Assembly (NCBI RefSeq): GCF_000154445.1
Contig: NZ_DS499562.1
Origin: Intestinibacter bartlettii
Lineage (GTDB): Bacteria > Bacillota > Clostridia > Peptostreptococcales > Peptostreptococcaceae
Strand: one strand, 5' to 3'
Length of the DNA: 64,000 nucleotides
Part shown: positions 1 to 9,295 of the stretch, one piece after another
Layout: every line of letters starts with the position of its first letter
Position numbering within the stretch: position 1 is the stretch's first letter
Program-made: the position numbers and the translations under genes
Notes under the pieces: model-generated
The model's database searches: none
The model's input: the letters and a program-made list of their open reading frames with translations, nothing else
What the model was told of the DNA's origin: nothing

Positions 1-53
1 GTTTCGATTTATTCACTCTTTAAGTTCTTGCCCCTCTCTCAAGGACAAGTAAT

Positions 54-82
54 ACTATATCACCTAAAAAAATATCCGTCAA
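54..82 (-). promoter_or_regulatory. Strong sigma-A promoter pointing out of the left edge
   Basis: On the minus strand TTGACG (77-82) and TATAGT (54-59) are separated by 17 bases. The DNA just upstream (83-130) is almost pure A/T, like an UP element. The predicted transcript starts near position 47 and opens with a GC-richer segment that can fold as CTTGTCC/GGGGCAAG. This layout is typical of stable-RNA promoters, but no rRNA or tRNA sequence is visible before the edge, so the downstream gene is unknown. Confidence 0.5.
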
Positions 83-288
83 TACTTTTTTTAATTTTTT
101 TTATTTTTTATTAAATATAAATTTATATTTTTGTCAATCTTATTAATTATAGCTTATTTTTTAACGTTTAATACATACATTAGTTAATAATATAGATATA
201 ATTATATTAAGAAATACTTTTTATATTTACTCTATTTTACTTATAAATTATAGGTAGTATTCAATAAAAAATAGGAGGTATGTACATA

Positions 289-936
289 ATGGCTAAATAT
301 ACTCGAGAACCGATTAACGGTTTTACACATTTATTTGGGGCTATTTTATCATTTGCTGGTTTATTAATATTGGTAATAAAAACGACATTAGAAAATCCTT
401 CACCTGTAGCGTTAACAGCTGTAATCATCTTTGGTATATCTTTAATTTTGCTGTATTCAGCATCAGCTACATATCATCTAGTAATAGCTAAAGAAAATAC
501 AATTAAGTTTTTAAGAAAGTTAGACCATTCAATGATTTTTATCTTAATAGCTGGATCTTATGCCCCTTTCTGCTTAATATCTTTAAATGGTTTTAAAGGA
601 TGGATTTTATTCGGAGTAGAAATATTAATTGCTGTATTAGGAGTATCTTTTAAATTAATTTGGTTTAACTGTCCTCGTTGGGTTTCTACCCTTATATATG
701 TAGTTATGGGATGGGGTGCTATATTTTTAATTGTACCACTATATAAATCTCTTTCTACTGTTGGGCTTATGTTATTAGTTGGCGGTGGTGTTTTTTATAC
801 TATTGGTGCTATTATTTATGGAACTAAACCTAAATTTTTAAAACTAAAAAAATTAGAATTCCATGAAATATTCCACATATTTATATTGTTAGGTAGTTTA
901 TGCCAATATTTATGTGTTCTTTTATATGTAATTTAA
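289..936 (+). CDS. trhA: Hemolysin III / TrhA-family membrane protein (PAQR-like)
   Basis: About 215 residues with seven predicted hydrophobic helices. The family motifs are visible: an N-terminal E-x-I-N-G-x-T-H segment, YHL followed by LDHSMIFILIAGSY in helix 3, and the late FHEIFHIF segment; these supply the His/Asp residues of the presumed metal site. The family is linked to membrane energetics and lipid homeostasis; haemolysis is a historical name and no specific substrate can be read. The ATG at 289 is chosen over the one at 280 because GGAGG (274-278) lies 10 bases before it but directly abuts the earlier ATG. It is monocistronic and ends before a bidirectional terminator. Confidence 0.85.
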   Translation: MAKYTREPINGFTHLFGAILSFAGLLILVIKTTLENPSPVALTAVIIFGISLILLYSASATYHLVIAKENTIKFLRKLDHSMIFILIAGSYAPFCLISLNGFKGWILFGVEILIAVLGVSFKLIWFNCPRWVSTLIYVVMGWGAIFLIVPLYKSLSTVGLMLLVGGGVFYTIGAIIYGTKPKFLKLKKLEFHEIFHIFILLGSLCQYLCVLLYVI

Positions 937-1017
937 AAATTTATAATTTCTTATATTAAAAAGTTCATTCCTAAATATTATTTAAAGATATAAATTTTTT
1001 TAATATATAAAATATAT

Positions 1018-1052
1018 AAAAAGGAGTCCTTTGAAACGGACTCCTTTTTATA
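1018..1052. terminator. Bidirectional intrinsic terminator
   Basis: Stem AAGGAGTCC / GGACTCCTT around a TTTGAAAC loop, with an A-run on one side and a T-run on the other. It lies between the converging hemolysin III gene and the ABC importer operon and can serve both. Confidence 0.85.
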
Positions 1053-1054
1053 TA

Positions 1055-2020
1055 TTAAACAGTAAAATCTAAGTGACAAGCTACATAATGCCCTTCTGAT
1101 ACTTTCTTTAATCCTGGCATTCTTCTGCTACAAAGTTCTATTGCACAATCACATCTATCTCTAAATGGACATGCATTTATATTATCTATCTTATTAGATA
1201 TATCGTTATTTATTTCTTCTATTGGTTGAGAAAAGTCCATATTTAAATCAAATACTGCACTCATCAATGCTTTTGTGTATGGATGCATAGCTAATTTGCT
1301 TAGTTTGTGTCCAGGTAATATTTCAACTATATTTCCTAAATACATAACTGCTACAGTGTGACTAGTTTCTGTAACCAATGCTATATCATGGCATACAAAT
1401 CCTATAGTTAGATTTCTTTCTTTTTGAATTTTATTAATTAAATCAATTATATTCTTTTGTATAGAAACATCTAGTGCTGAAGTAGATTCATCAAGTATTA
1501 ATACTTCTGGATCTAAAACTAAAGCTCTGGCTATTCCTATACGTTGACGTTGACCACCACTCATGTTATGAGGATATCTATCCATAAATTCTGCAGGTAA
1601 TTCAACCATCTCTAAATATTTTTTAGCTACTTCTTCTTTTTCGCCTTTTTTGATTAATCCAAAATTTAAAAGTGGCTCACATATAATATCTTTCACTTTC
1701 ATCTTAGGATTAAATGCTGTTGTTGGATCTTGGAAAACCATTTGTATATTACGTCTATGTTGGCGCAGTTTTTCACCTTTTAATTTTGTAATATCTTCTC
1801 CGTGGTAAAGTATTTGGCCTGATGTAGGCTTTTCTAATTGCATTACAATTTTCATTAGTGTACTTTTTCCGCATCCACTTTCACCTATAATACCTAATGT
1901 TTTTCCTTTTTCAAAGCAAAGTGATACTTTATTACATGCTGTCATTTTGCCATTCTTTCCAACTGGAAATTCTTTTACAATATTATCAATTTCTAATACA
2001 GTATCTTTAGTTTTAAGCAT
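1055..2020 (-). CDS. Opp/Dpp/Nik-type ABC transporter ATPase (OppF/DppF-like)
   Basis: 321-residue ATPase with Walker A GESGCGKST, signature MSGGQRQR, Walker B VLILDEST and a switch His in FVCHD. The C-terminal extension has Cys-rich CPFRDRCDCAIELC, the oligopeptide-importer tail known in some homologues to hold an Fe-S cluster. It overlaps the preceding ATPase gene by 8 bases, which suggests translational coupling, with GGAGGGAGG just before the ATG. It is the last gene of a five-gene importer operon. The substrate (peptide, nickel, cobalt or metallophore) is not decided by sequence; the cobalamin riboswitch upstream of the unit hints at cobalt or corrinoid chemistry. Confidence 0.88.
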   Translation of the reverse strand: MLKTKDTVLEIDNIVKEFPVGKNGKMTACNKVSLCFEKGKTLGIIGESGCGKSTLMKIVMQLEKPTSGQILYHGEDITKLKGEKLRQHRRNIQMVFQDPTTAFNPKMKVKDIICEPLLNFGLIKKGEKEEVAKKYLEMVELPAEFMDRYPHNMSGGQRQRIGIARALVLDPEVLILDESTSALDVSIQKNIIDLINKIQKERNLTIGFVCHDIALVTETSHTVAVMYLGNIVEILPGHKLSKLAMHPYTKALMSAVFDLNMDFSQPIEEINNDISNKIDNINACPFRDRCDCAIELCSRRMPGLKKVSEGHYVACHLDFTV

Positions 2021-2798
2021 GACGTTCCTCCCTCCATGTTGGAACAGATGCTAATAATCGTTTTGTATAATCACTTTTCGGATTATTTAAGATTTCGTCT
2101 CTATTTCCTCTATCTACAACTTCTCCATCTTTCATTACAATTATTTTATCAGCCATATATAATGCGACTGCTAAATTATGTGTAACTATCATAATAGATG
2201 TGTTGTATTTATCTCTAAGTTCCATCATCTCTTTTATAATTTGTGATTGAGTTGTTACATCAAGTGCACTTGTAGGTTCATCCGCTATTAAAAGTTTTGG
2301 TTGAAATGTCATCGCCATAGCAATTCCTACCCTTTGGCGTTGGCCACCACTTAATTGGAACGGATATTTTCTCATTATATCTTTTGCTTGCGGTAATCTC
2401 ATTCTATCAAGCATTTCAATAGCTTTTTCTTTTGCCTTATCTTTAGGCATATTTTCATGAACTCTAATATACTCTACAAATTGACTTCCTATTCTTCTAT
2501 TAGGATTAATCATTGAACCACAATCTTGGAAAATCATAGACATCTTAGTTCCTCTGCATTGATTCCATTGTTTGTCTGTGTATTTTAGAAGGGAATCGCC
2601 TTCAAAGACGATATCCCCTTTTGTAACCTTACCTTGACCTGGAAGTAGACCTAATACTGATCTTATGACTGTTGTTTTTCCACTCCCACTTTCTCCAACT
2701 ATAGCCACTATTTCACCAGAACTAATCTCTAAATTAAAATCTTCAATTGTGGGTTTATTGTTTCCATATTGAACTGTTATATTATCTATTTTTAACAT
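2013..2798 (-). CDS. Opp/Dpp/Nik-type ABC transporter ATPase (OppD/DppD-like)
   Basis: 261-residue ATPase with Walker A GESGSGKTT, signature LSGGQRQR and Walker B LLIADEPTSALD, partner of the next ATPase in a heterodimeric motor. It is shorter than typical OppD (about 330) and lacks the Cys-rich tail, as in NikD/DppD-like short forms. A GGAGGAG site sits about 10 bases before the ATG. It lies 28 bases after the binding-protein gene, inside the same leftward operon. Confidence 0.88.
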   Translation of the reverse strand: MLKIDNITVQYGNNKPTIEDFNLEISSGEIVAIVGESGSGKTTVIRSVLGLLPGQGKVTKGDIVFEGDSLLKYTDKQWNQCRGTKMSMIFQDCGSMINPNRRIGSQFVEYIRVHENMPKDKAKEKAIEMLDRMRLPQAKDIMRKYPFQLSGGQRQRVGIAMAMTFQPKLLIADEPTSALDVTTQSQIIKEMMELRDKYNTSIMIVTHNLAVALYMADKIIVMKDGEVVDRGNRDEILNNPKSDYTKRLLASVPTWREERHA

Positions 2799-2826
2799 AA
2801 GACCATCATCTCCTCCAGATTTTAAA

Positions 2827-4434
2827 TTATTCAGCTGGTTTTATAGCTGTACTTATCCAATAATAGTCAGCTGTATAAACGTTAGCTCCTTCAACTGCTT
2901 TTGTACTGCAGATGTTTCCTTTATAGTAACCATGTATTAAAGCAGCACCATCATCAACTAATATTTGTTGCATTTCTTGTACTAATTCTTTTATTTTATC
3001 TTGATCAGTTTCAACTAATAATTCTTCATATAATTTATCGTATTTTTCATTTTTATATGAACAGTAGTTAGCTTTTGATTTACTATACCAGTTTTCCATG
3101 TATCCAATTGGATCCCCAACTTGAACTGTTAACCAGTTAGTTGATAATAAATCATATTCACCTGCAGTAAGTTTGTTCCATTCAGTATCTGCATCAGTTT
3201 CTTGTACGTTAACTTTTATTCCGATTTTTTCTATATTAGCAGCAGTACCTTCAGAGAATTCTTTTAAGCATCTACTATCATAAGTTAAGAATGATAATTC
3301 TATATTTTTTCCGTCTCCATCAAATTCTCTATATCCGTCTCCATCAGAGTCAACTATACCAGCATCATCTAATATTTTTTTAGCTTTTTCTACATCATAT
3401 GGAGTAGCATCTTTTAATTTATCATATCCATAATCTAAACTTGATGGTAATACAGATATACCTGCTTCATACATTCCACCAACTGTAGTATTACATAATG
3501 TTTCATCATCTACAGACATAAGAACTGCTTTTCTTAAATCATCATTAGCAAGAGCTCTGTCTTTGTCTTGATTTATGTATGCGAAACCTGTTCTACCACC
3601 AACAACTTCTGATACATTGTATTTGTCAGATTTTTTTACATTTTCTAAGTCACTTATATTTGATACGTTTTCTATAACATCAACATCACCATTTTCAAGA
3701 GCCATGTATTTAGAAGTAGCATCTTTTATAAATATAACATTTAATTTTTCGTATGGTACGTCACCATTCCAGTAATGTTCATTAGCTTCCATTTCTATAG
3801 AAGTACCTTCATTTTTCTTAACAACAGCATATGGTCCAGTACCTATTGGTTGGTCTGCCATATCAGTATCTGCATCAACATCTACTATTACGAATAATGG
3901 ATTTGCTAAAACAGCACTTAAATCTGCATATGCTTGGCTTGTTTTTATTGTTAAATTACCACTTTCATCGTCAGCTTCTATTGAGTCATATTTTAAGAAT
4001 TGAGATGGATGTGCAGTTCCTTTTCCGTCTTCTTCTTGTTTAAAAGTATATTCTATAGATTTTTTAACTGCTGATGGTGTTAATTCTTTACCATTTGAGA
4101 ATTTTACTCCATCTCTTATATGGAATGTCCATTCAGTATTATCGTCATTTGATTTAACTGAATCTGCTAGATAAGGTTGTGGTTGCATTTGTTGGTCGAA
4201 TCTATATAAGCATTCACCTATACCATATCTACTTACACACCAAGCTGCATTAACTATTGATGATGGGTCTAGCGAGTCTGAAAAGTTTGTACATCCAAAG
4301 TTTAATGTTTTACTATCTCCACCACCATTTGATGATCCATTTGATGACGAACTACATCCTGTAACCGCTCCTAATGTCATTGCTGCAATTAATGTTGCAA
4401 CCATTACTTTTTTTATTCTTTTGAAAACTTTCAT
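2827..4434 (-). CDS. ABC transporter substrate-binding lipoprotein, family 5 (OppA/DppA/NikA-like)
   Basis: 535 residues. A lipoprotein signal peptide ends in GAVTGC, so Cys is lipidated and the protein is anchored outside the membrane. The body is an SBP_bac_5 fold: the early LDPSSIVNAAW segment, WTFHIRDGVKFSNG, PIGTGPY, and the VDSDGDGYRE insertion common in this family. It captures the ligand for the two permeases and two ATPases encoded alongside. The ATG at 4434 follows GGGAGGT by about 6 bases and is preferred to an in-frame TTG one codon earlier. The ligand is unknown; I see no His-rich metal site. Confidence 0.85.
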   Translation of the reverse strand: MKVFKRIKKVMVATLIAAMTLGAVTGCSSSSNGSSNGGGDSKTLNFGCTNFSDSLDPSSIVNAAWCVSRYGIGECLYRFDQQMQPQPYLADSVKSNDDNTEWTFHIRDGVKFSNGKELTPSAVKKSIEYTFKQEEDGKGTAHPSQFLKYDSIEADDESGNLTIKTSQAYADLSAVLANPLFVIVDVDADTDMADQPIGTGPYAVVKKNEGTSIEMEANEHYWNGDVPYEKLNVIFIKDATSKYMALENGDVDVIENVSNISDLENVKKSDKYNVSEVVGGRTGFAYINQDKDRALANDDLRKAVLMSVDDETLCNTTVGGMYEAGISVLPSSLDYGYDKLKDATPYDVEKAKKILDDAGIVDSDGDGYREFDGDGKNIELSFLTYDSRCLKEFSEGTAANIEKIGIKVNVQETDADTEWNKLTAGEYDLLSTNWLTVQVGDPIGYMENWYSKSKANYCSYKNEKYDKLYEELLVETDQDKIKELVQEMQQILVDDGAALIHGYYKGNICSTKAVEGANVYTADYYWISTAIKPAE

Positions 4435-4485
4435 CAAAATACCTCCCTAATATTTTTCTTTTTATCTTTGATTAAGTTTAAATTA

Positions 4486-5334
4486 TTAACTAACTTTAGT
4501 TTCGCTAGTTTCTTGTCTAACGTCTAATATATCTCTTAAATTGTCCCCTATAAGATTAAATACAATTACTACTATACATATTGCCAGCCCTGGGAATACC
4601 ATTAACCATGGACAGTTTAATAAATAAGCACGTCCTTCATTTAACATAAGTCCCCATTCTGCTGCAGGTGATTGTGCCCCAAATCCTAAGAATGAAAGCC
4701 CTGCAAGTTCTAATATCATTGTTCCTATATCAGTTGTTGCTGTTATCACTAATGTAGGTAATATATTTGGTAAAAGATATTTAGTTATAATAGTTATTGT
4801 TTTACATCCTGTAACTCTTGCTGCATGGATATAATCTTCTTCACATATTTTTAAAACTAAACTTCTTGCTAATCTAGCATACTTTGTCCAACTTACAAGC
4901 ATAATTGCTATTACTGCATTTTTTACACTTGCCCCCATAATACCAGCCATTGCAATAGCTAATACCATACCTGGGAATGAAATCATCATATCTGAAATTC
5001 TCATTATTACAGCATTTACAATTCCACCGAAATAGCCTGCCAAAATACCTGCAATAGTCCCAATTAAAAATATAAGTACTACTAATATTAAAGATGCACT
5101 TAAAGATATTCTTGTCCCATAAATTACACGAGATAAAACATCTCTTCCTAATTTATCTGTTCCAAATAAATGTTCTGAACTTGGAGCTTGGAAAGCATTA
5201 CTTAATTCCGCATCATAAGGACTATATGGTGCTAAAGCTGGAGCAAATATTGCTACAAGTGCTATAATTATTGCCATTACGATAAGTGCTGAAAATAATT
5301 TATTCTTCTTTATAAATGTTTTAATATTTTTCAT
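4486..5334 (-). CDS. ABC transporter permease (OppC/DppC-like)
   Basis: 282-residue permease with an N-terminal OppC_N helix followed by five more helices and the EAA-type cytoplasmic loop (AARVTGCKTITIITKYLLPNI). The ATG at 5334 follows GAGAGG by a few bases and lies 2 bases after the stop of the partner permease, so the pair is translationally coupled. A longer reading starting 30 codons upstream would overlap the oppB-like gene and lacks a ribosome site. Confidence 0.87.
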   Translation of the reverse strand: MKNIKTFIKKNKLFSALIVMAIIIALVAIFAPALAPYSPYDAELSNAFQAPSSEHLFGTDKLGRDVLSRVIYGTRISLSASLILVVLIFLIGTIAGILAGYFGGIVNAVIMRISDMMISFPGMVLAIAMAGIMGASVKNAVIAIMLVSWTKYARLARSLVLKICEEDYIHAARVTGCKTITIITKYLLPNILPTLVITATTDIGTMILELAGLSFLGFGAQSPAAEWGLMLNEGRAYLLNCPWLMVFPGLAICIVVIVFNLIGDNLRDILDVRQETSETKVS

Positions 5335-5336
5335 CA

Positions 5337-6275
5337 CTAACCTCTCTCTCTTACTTTTGGATCTACTAAAGTATACGAAAGATCCACTATTAGATTTATA
5401 ATCATATAAATAAGTGCTATCCAAAGTACATAAGCTTGAATTACTGGATAATCATAAGCAGTAATTGATGTAACTGCTAAATTTCCAAGCCCTGGATAAG
5501 AGAATATAACTTCTACAACCGCTGTACCACCTAATAATGAACCCAAAGATAAACCTAGTAATGTTATTAATGGTAATAAAGAGTTTGGAAATACATGTCT
5601 TAAAAGTATTTTTCCATAACTTAAACCTCTAGCTTTTGCACCTATAACATAATCTTTATTTAATTCTTCTAATACTGCTGTACGAACTTGTCTTGTATAT
5701 TTAGCTGCCATTGCAAACGCTAAAGTTATTGCGGGTAAAATCATACTTTTTATTCCCCCACCTATCGAAACTACAGGTAAAAGACTTAGCTTTAATGCAA
5801 CAAAATATAAAAGCATTAACCCAACCCAAAAGTTTGGTATAGAAACTCCCAAGAAAGTTATTCCCCTTACTAAATAATCTGCAAATTTATTTTGTTTAAC
5901 TGCCGCTAATATACCACTTGGAACTGCAACTATTAACATTATTATTAAAGATAAAAACGCAAGTTTTAAAGTTGGAATCAATCTATCCATCAAAATTCCT
6001 ATAACAGGTTTCCCTGATGAGTATGATGTTCCGAAATCTCCGTGAAGACATGAAGTTAACCAGTCAAAATATTGTACTATGAATGGTTTATTTAGACCCA
6101 TCGCTTCTCTAGTTTGATTCATCACTTCTTCACTTGGTATTACACCACTTGAAGAGTACATTGCTCTAACGGGGTCCCCAGGTGCCATATATATTAATGC
6201 AAAAGTTATAAAACTTATACCTATTAATACAATCACCATTTGAATTAATCTTCTTGCTATTTGCTTACTATTCAA
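5337..6275 (-). CDS. ABC transporter permease (OppB/DppB-like)
   Basis: 312-residue permease: N-terminal helix (VIVLIGISFITFALIYMAPGDP, the OppB hallmark ending in PGDP), then five helices with the EAA loop AKARGLSYGKILLRHVFPNSLLP. It appears to begin at TTG, placed 5-6 bases after GGAGGAGG; the next in-frame ATG would remove the first helix. It is the first transporter gene after the LysR gene, 55 bases downstream, and probably co-transcribed with it. Confidence 0.86.
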   Translation of the reverse strand: MNSKQIARRLIQMVIVLIGISFITFALIYMAPGDPVRAMYSSSGVIPSEEVMNQTREAMGLNKPFIVQYFDWLTSCLHGDFGTSYSSGKPVIGILMDRLIPTLKLAFLSLIIMLIVAVPSGILAAVKQNKFADYLVRGITFLGVSIPNFWVGLMLLYFVALKLSLLPVVSIGGGIKSMILPAITLAFAMAAKYTRQVRTAVLEELNKDYVIGAKARGLSYGKILLRHVFPNSLLPLITLLGLSLGSLLGGTAVVEVIFSYPGLGNLAVTSITAYDYPVIQAYVLWIALIYMIINLIVDLSYTLVDPKVRERG

Positions 6276-6330
6276 AATACCTCCTCCTTAAAACAATAAT
6301 ATATATGTATTATTATTTAGTTATTTTATA

Positions 6331-7245
6331 TTAAAATCTTTTTATATCATCAAAATATAAAATAAGCGATTTTGCTAAATCTGATATCTCATCTTTTTTT
6401 CTTCTAATATATCCAAACGAAATGCTTTTTTCACAAGATGTTATCGGTATAGCTTTTATTCCCAATTCATGGTATTGATTTTTAACAAAGCTACTTCCAA
6501 TACATCCATATTCAGTATTTTTTATTAACTGAGTTAAAAAACTATCACTATTTGTATATGATATAGACATATTTTCTCCGTTATATATAACATCTTCTTT
6601 TATATGTCCCAAATGATTATATAGTGAGAATTGTTTTTCATGATATTGAATTAACTTTATATCCTTTAATGCAGTTTCGTTTACTGATTTTTTTCTATAT
6701 AACGGACTATTTTTTCCCACAAATAAATATAACGGCGCTTTTGTTAGCTCATGATATTCTAATCCTTTTGATTTAATCTGTTGTCTAAATGCTGACATAC
6801 TTCTCTTTGAAATATAAACAAAACCAAGTTCTGATTTTCTAGCATGCACTCTTCTAATTACATTTTGTACATTTGTTTCAAAGAAATCTAGCTGTATGTC
6901 TTTCTCTTGTTTATTAGCATTGTAAAATTGAGATAAATAAAAAGACAATGTGTTACTAGGAACACTAGATATAGATAAGGTTTCTATTTCTTGACCTTTC
7001 TTAAATTCATTTATCATATTTATATTTTTTAACACTTCAATAGCGTATGCATAAATACGTTCTCCCTGTGGTGTAATAATTACTCCACTTCTAGTACGAT
7101 TTAATAAAGTCATGTTTAATTCATCTTCTAATGATTTGACTATTTTACTTACGTTTGGTTGAGTAGTGATTAACGCCTCTGCTGCTGAATGGAAACTCCC
7201 CATATCAACACTTACTACAAAATACTGCAATTGCTTTACATCCAT
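6331..7245 (-). CDS. LysR-family transcriptional regulator
   Basis: 304 residues: N-terminal winged helix-turn-helix (LQYFVVSVDMGSFHSAAEAL...TQPNVSKIVKSLEDEL) then a LysR substrate-binding domain. Unusually for LysR regulators it is not divergent from its likely target but is the first gene of the same unit as the ABC importer. It lies 62 bases downstream of an intrinsic terminator that follows a cobalamin riboswitch, so its expression, and perhaps the operon's, should fall when corrinoid is plentiful. The inducer is unknown. Confidence 0.85.
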   Translation of the reverse strand: MDVKQLQYFVVSVDMGSFHSAAEALITTQPNVSKIVKSLEDELNMTLLNRTRSGVIITPQGERIYAYAIEVLKNINMINEFKKGQEIETLSISSVPSNTLSFYLSQFYNANKQEKDIQLDFFETNVQNVIRRVHARKSELGFVYISKRSMSAFRQQIKSKGLEYHELTKAPLYLFVGKNSPLYRKKSVNETALKDIKLIQYHEKQFSLYNHLGHIKEDVIYNGENMSISYTNSDSFLTQLIKNTEYGCIGSSFVKNQYHELGIKAIPITSCEKSISFGYIRRKKDEISDLAKSLILYFDDIKRF

Positions 7246-7306
7246 ATAATTAACCCCATTATCATTTTATTTACTATCTACTAATTTATTTTTTAATATC
7301 CCTAAA

Positions 7307-7331
7307 ATTAAAAAACACACTTTGAGTGTGC
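7307..7331 (-). terminator. Riboswitch expression-platform terminator
   Basis: On the minus strand CACACT-CAA-AGTGTG is followed by TTTTTT. It is placed between the cobalamin aptamer and the LysR start codon. GGTGTG in the segment between aptamer and terminator can pair with the first stem arm as an antiterminator. Confidence 0.75.
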
Positions 7332-7402
7332 ATAAATAAAGACCCTAAAAATATCTTTTCAGAACACACCTATACACCGTAGAATAGTTCTCTATTTTTT
7401 AT

Positions 7403-7545
7403 AAAAGCAGGTATCCTGGCTGAAAAGCATTGTTAATCTTACCTTCCCAGATATATATCCAGTGGTTTTAAAATTAACCCTTTATCACAGTGACGGGATC
7501 GCATTGGATTTGCACCAATTTCCCTGTTAGTCTATTAAATAGAAC
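7403..7545 (-). promoter_or_regulatory. Cobalamin (AdoCbl) riboswitch
   Basis: Read on the minus strand, the conserved core is present: GGGAAATTGGTGCAAATCC, then CCCGTCACTGTGA, and at the 3' end GCCAGGATACCTGC. These are the defining blocks of the B12-box/cobalamin aptamer family. A terminator hairpin about 75 bases further on forms a transcription-attenuation platform. The next genes in this direction are LysR and the Opp/Nik-type importer, not a known B12 synthesis or Btu gene. Confidence 0.9.
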
Positions 7546-7982
7546 TTTTATAACTACTTATTTTTTCCTTTTTTACTATAACACAAAAATTCTTTAAAAG
7601 TGACATTTTTTTCATATTTTGTAATTCCATTCTATTATCAAATCTACCATTTTATACATTTTTTTACAATACCCACCCCCCTATAGTTTATATATTAAAT
7701 ACCTCTATAAATAAAAATTTTATTATATTTTTATTATTTTATTAATTAAATTATATTTTTTCTTTATTAATTAAATTTTTACTTATTATTTTTATCATTC
7801 TAAATTGTAATATATATTCTTAAAATATAATAAAAATACAAAATAAATCATTTTGTTTTGTATTTTTATTATATTTTTTATAATTAAATTAATTGCATTA
7901 TTTTATATTTCATTTATATAAATAGAATTTTGTTGTTTTGTAAGGAAATTTTCAAGTGAATATAATTTCATATGTGCTATAA

Positions 7983-8032
7983 AAAAAGTGACAAGCAATA
8001 GAATAGTAAATCTATTGTTTATCACTTTTCTC
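7983..8032. terminator. Intrinsic terminator after the aspartoacylase-like gene
   Basis: Long imperfect hairpin AAAAGTGATAAACAATAGA / TCTATTGCTTGTCACTTTT with a T-run on the minus strand and As on the other side. It separates the hydrolase gene from the riboswitch unit, so the two are probably separate transcripts. Confidence 0.8.
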
Positions 8033-8049
8033 TTTAAGATATCAAAATT

Positions 8050-9084
8050 TTAAATATTATCTCTATTATGCCATTCTAGTAAACCATGATTAGAACAGCA
8101 TGTACATGTATTTATATTACTTATAAATGAAATTAATGGATCTCCATTTCTTATAGCTAAAGATGTTGTATTATATAAAATTCTACCATTTACAGGTGAA
8201 TGATATTCTCTTAATATATTACCAAAATAATCTGTAATATATCCTACAAGTTCGCCTTCGCTAACTTCATCGCCTGCGCCATAAGAAGGATACCATAATC
8301 CATCTATATCAGCATCTAAACAATACATACAATGCACATAGTCTACTTCTTCTGGGTTAAGTACTTCAGCTTCACCATCTAGTAAACCATAATAGTACAA
8401 TACATTTAATATTCTGTCTTTATATAAAATAGCCTGATCCACATTACATTCACCCCTACATCCTAGCTCAGCTAAAACACCTGGAATGTTGTATTTCATA
8501 GCCATTCCATTTATACTGCCACAATCAGAACCTGAGCCTATTACTGGTCCTAGATTCATAAGTTCACCGATTTTTCTAGATTCCATTCTAACCTCTTCGC
8601 TTGCATCTCGATGGTATAAAGTGAAAGGCATCAAATCCTCATGTATATCTCCACTATGTAGGTCTAAAAAGAAATCACTTTGACCATATACTTCTTCTGA
8701 AATGAAATACGCCAATTGTTCTGTGTGAGTTCCATTCTTATCTCCTGGAAAACATCTATTAAGGTTTTTTCCATCGATAGGTCCAACATATTGCATTTTT
8801 GCTTCAAATGCAGATACATTAGTTATATGTACTAATATTAATTGGCCACTTAAATCTTGAGGACTTATTTCCCTAGATAGCTTGATTAGACCAAATACAC
8901 CTGTATATTCTCCACCATGAACAGCTGCTGTTATAGCCACAGTTTTTCCTTCTTTAATTCCATTAATCAAAGTCACTGGTATATCAATAATATTATCATC
9001 GCTCACTTTTAGAGTTATATTTCCTTGTATTTTTTCTCCCGGATTTGCAATTAAATTTCCTACTTTAAGTATTTTTTTATTCAT
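8050..9084 (-). CDS. Succinylglutamate desuccinylase/aspartoacylase-family zinc hydrolase (copy 1)
   Basis: 344 residues of the AstE/AspA branch of M14 carboxypeptidase-like enzymes. Zinc ligands are visible as His56-x-x-Glu59 (VHGGE) and His143 (DLHSGD), plus the substrate-binding NLNR motif near residues 107-110 and ELG late in the catalytic domain. The C-terminal third (from about 250) is a beta-rich hybrid-motif domain seen in the family. It should release an acyl or amino-acid group from a small amide; the true substrate is unknown. The C-terminus ends with an unusual C-T-C-C-x-x-H cluster. A paralogue lies 5 kb away, and the riboswitch-ABC unit follows downstream on the same strand. Confidence 0.8.
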   Translation of the reverse strand: MNKKILKVGNLIANPGEKIQGNITLKVSDDNIIDIPVTLINGIKEGKTVAITAAVHGGEYTGVFGLIKLSREISPQDLSGQLILVHITNVSAFEAKMQYVGPIDGKNLNRCFPGDKNGTHTEQLAYFISEEVYGQSDFFLDLHSGDIHEDLMPFTLYHRDASEEVRMESRKIGELMNLGPVIGSGSDCGSINGMAMKYNIPGVLAELGCRGECNVDQAILYKDRILNVLYYYGLLDGEAEVLNPEEVDYVHCMYCLDADIDGLWYPSYGAGDEVSEGELVGYITDYFGNILREYHSPVNGRILYNTTSLAIRNGDPLISFISNINTCTCCSNHGLLEWHNRDNI

Positions 9085-9217
9085 AATTTACACCCCTATA
9101 TAAACAATTTCTTTTAAAATTATTTGTAGTTAATAAAAGTTCTTAAATTTTATAGGATACCTGCTTATATGGAATTTATTATGATTGAATCCACTTAATA
9201 TATTTTCTTTTATAATA

Positions 9218-9250
9218 TAAAAAGATTTGATAAAAATCAAATCTTTTTAC
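9218..9250. terminator. Intrinsic terminator after the Zn/Cd ATPase gene
   Basis: Perfect stem AAAAGATTTGAT / ATCAAATCTTTT with an AAAA loop and flanking A- and T-runs, 46 bases beyond the ATPase stop codon. Confidence 0.8.
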
Positions 9251-9295
9251 ATAATTTGTTATGAAATTTTATTATCATATAATTTATATGACTTA

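Larger units (their letters stand above)
7246..8049. other. Long AT-rich intergenic region
   Basis: About 800 bases without a gene. The left third holds the cobalamin riboswitch and its terminator. Positions 7560-7980 are extremely AT-rich with no reading frame and presumably carry the promoter for the riboswitch transcript; TATAGT at about 7575 on the minus strand is the best -10, without a convincing -35. The right end holds the terminator of the aspartoacylase-like gene. Confidence 0.7.

Noticed and set aside
4486..5424. Longer start for the OppC-like permease, 30 codons upstream
   Set aside because: It would overlap the partner permease by about 90 bases, adds a Ser/Lys/Tyr-rich tail foreign to the family and lacks a ribosome site.
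9150..9170. Plus-strand GGATACCTGC, like the 3' end of a cobalamin aptamer
   Set aside because: None of the other aptamer blocks occurs in the 80 bases before it, and the DNA further upstream is coding. It is a chance match to the real riboswitch motif at 7403-7545.
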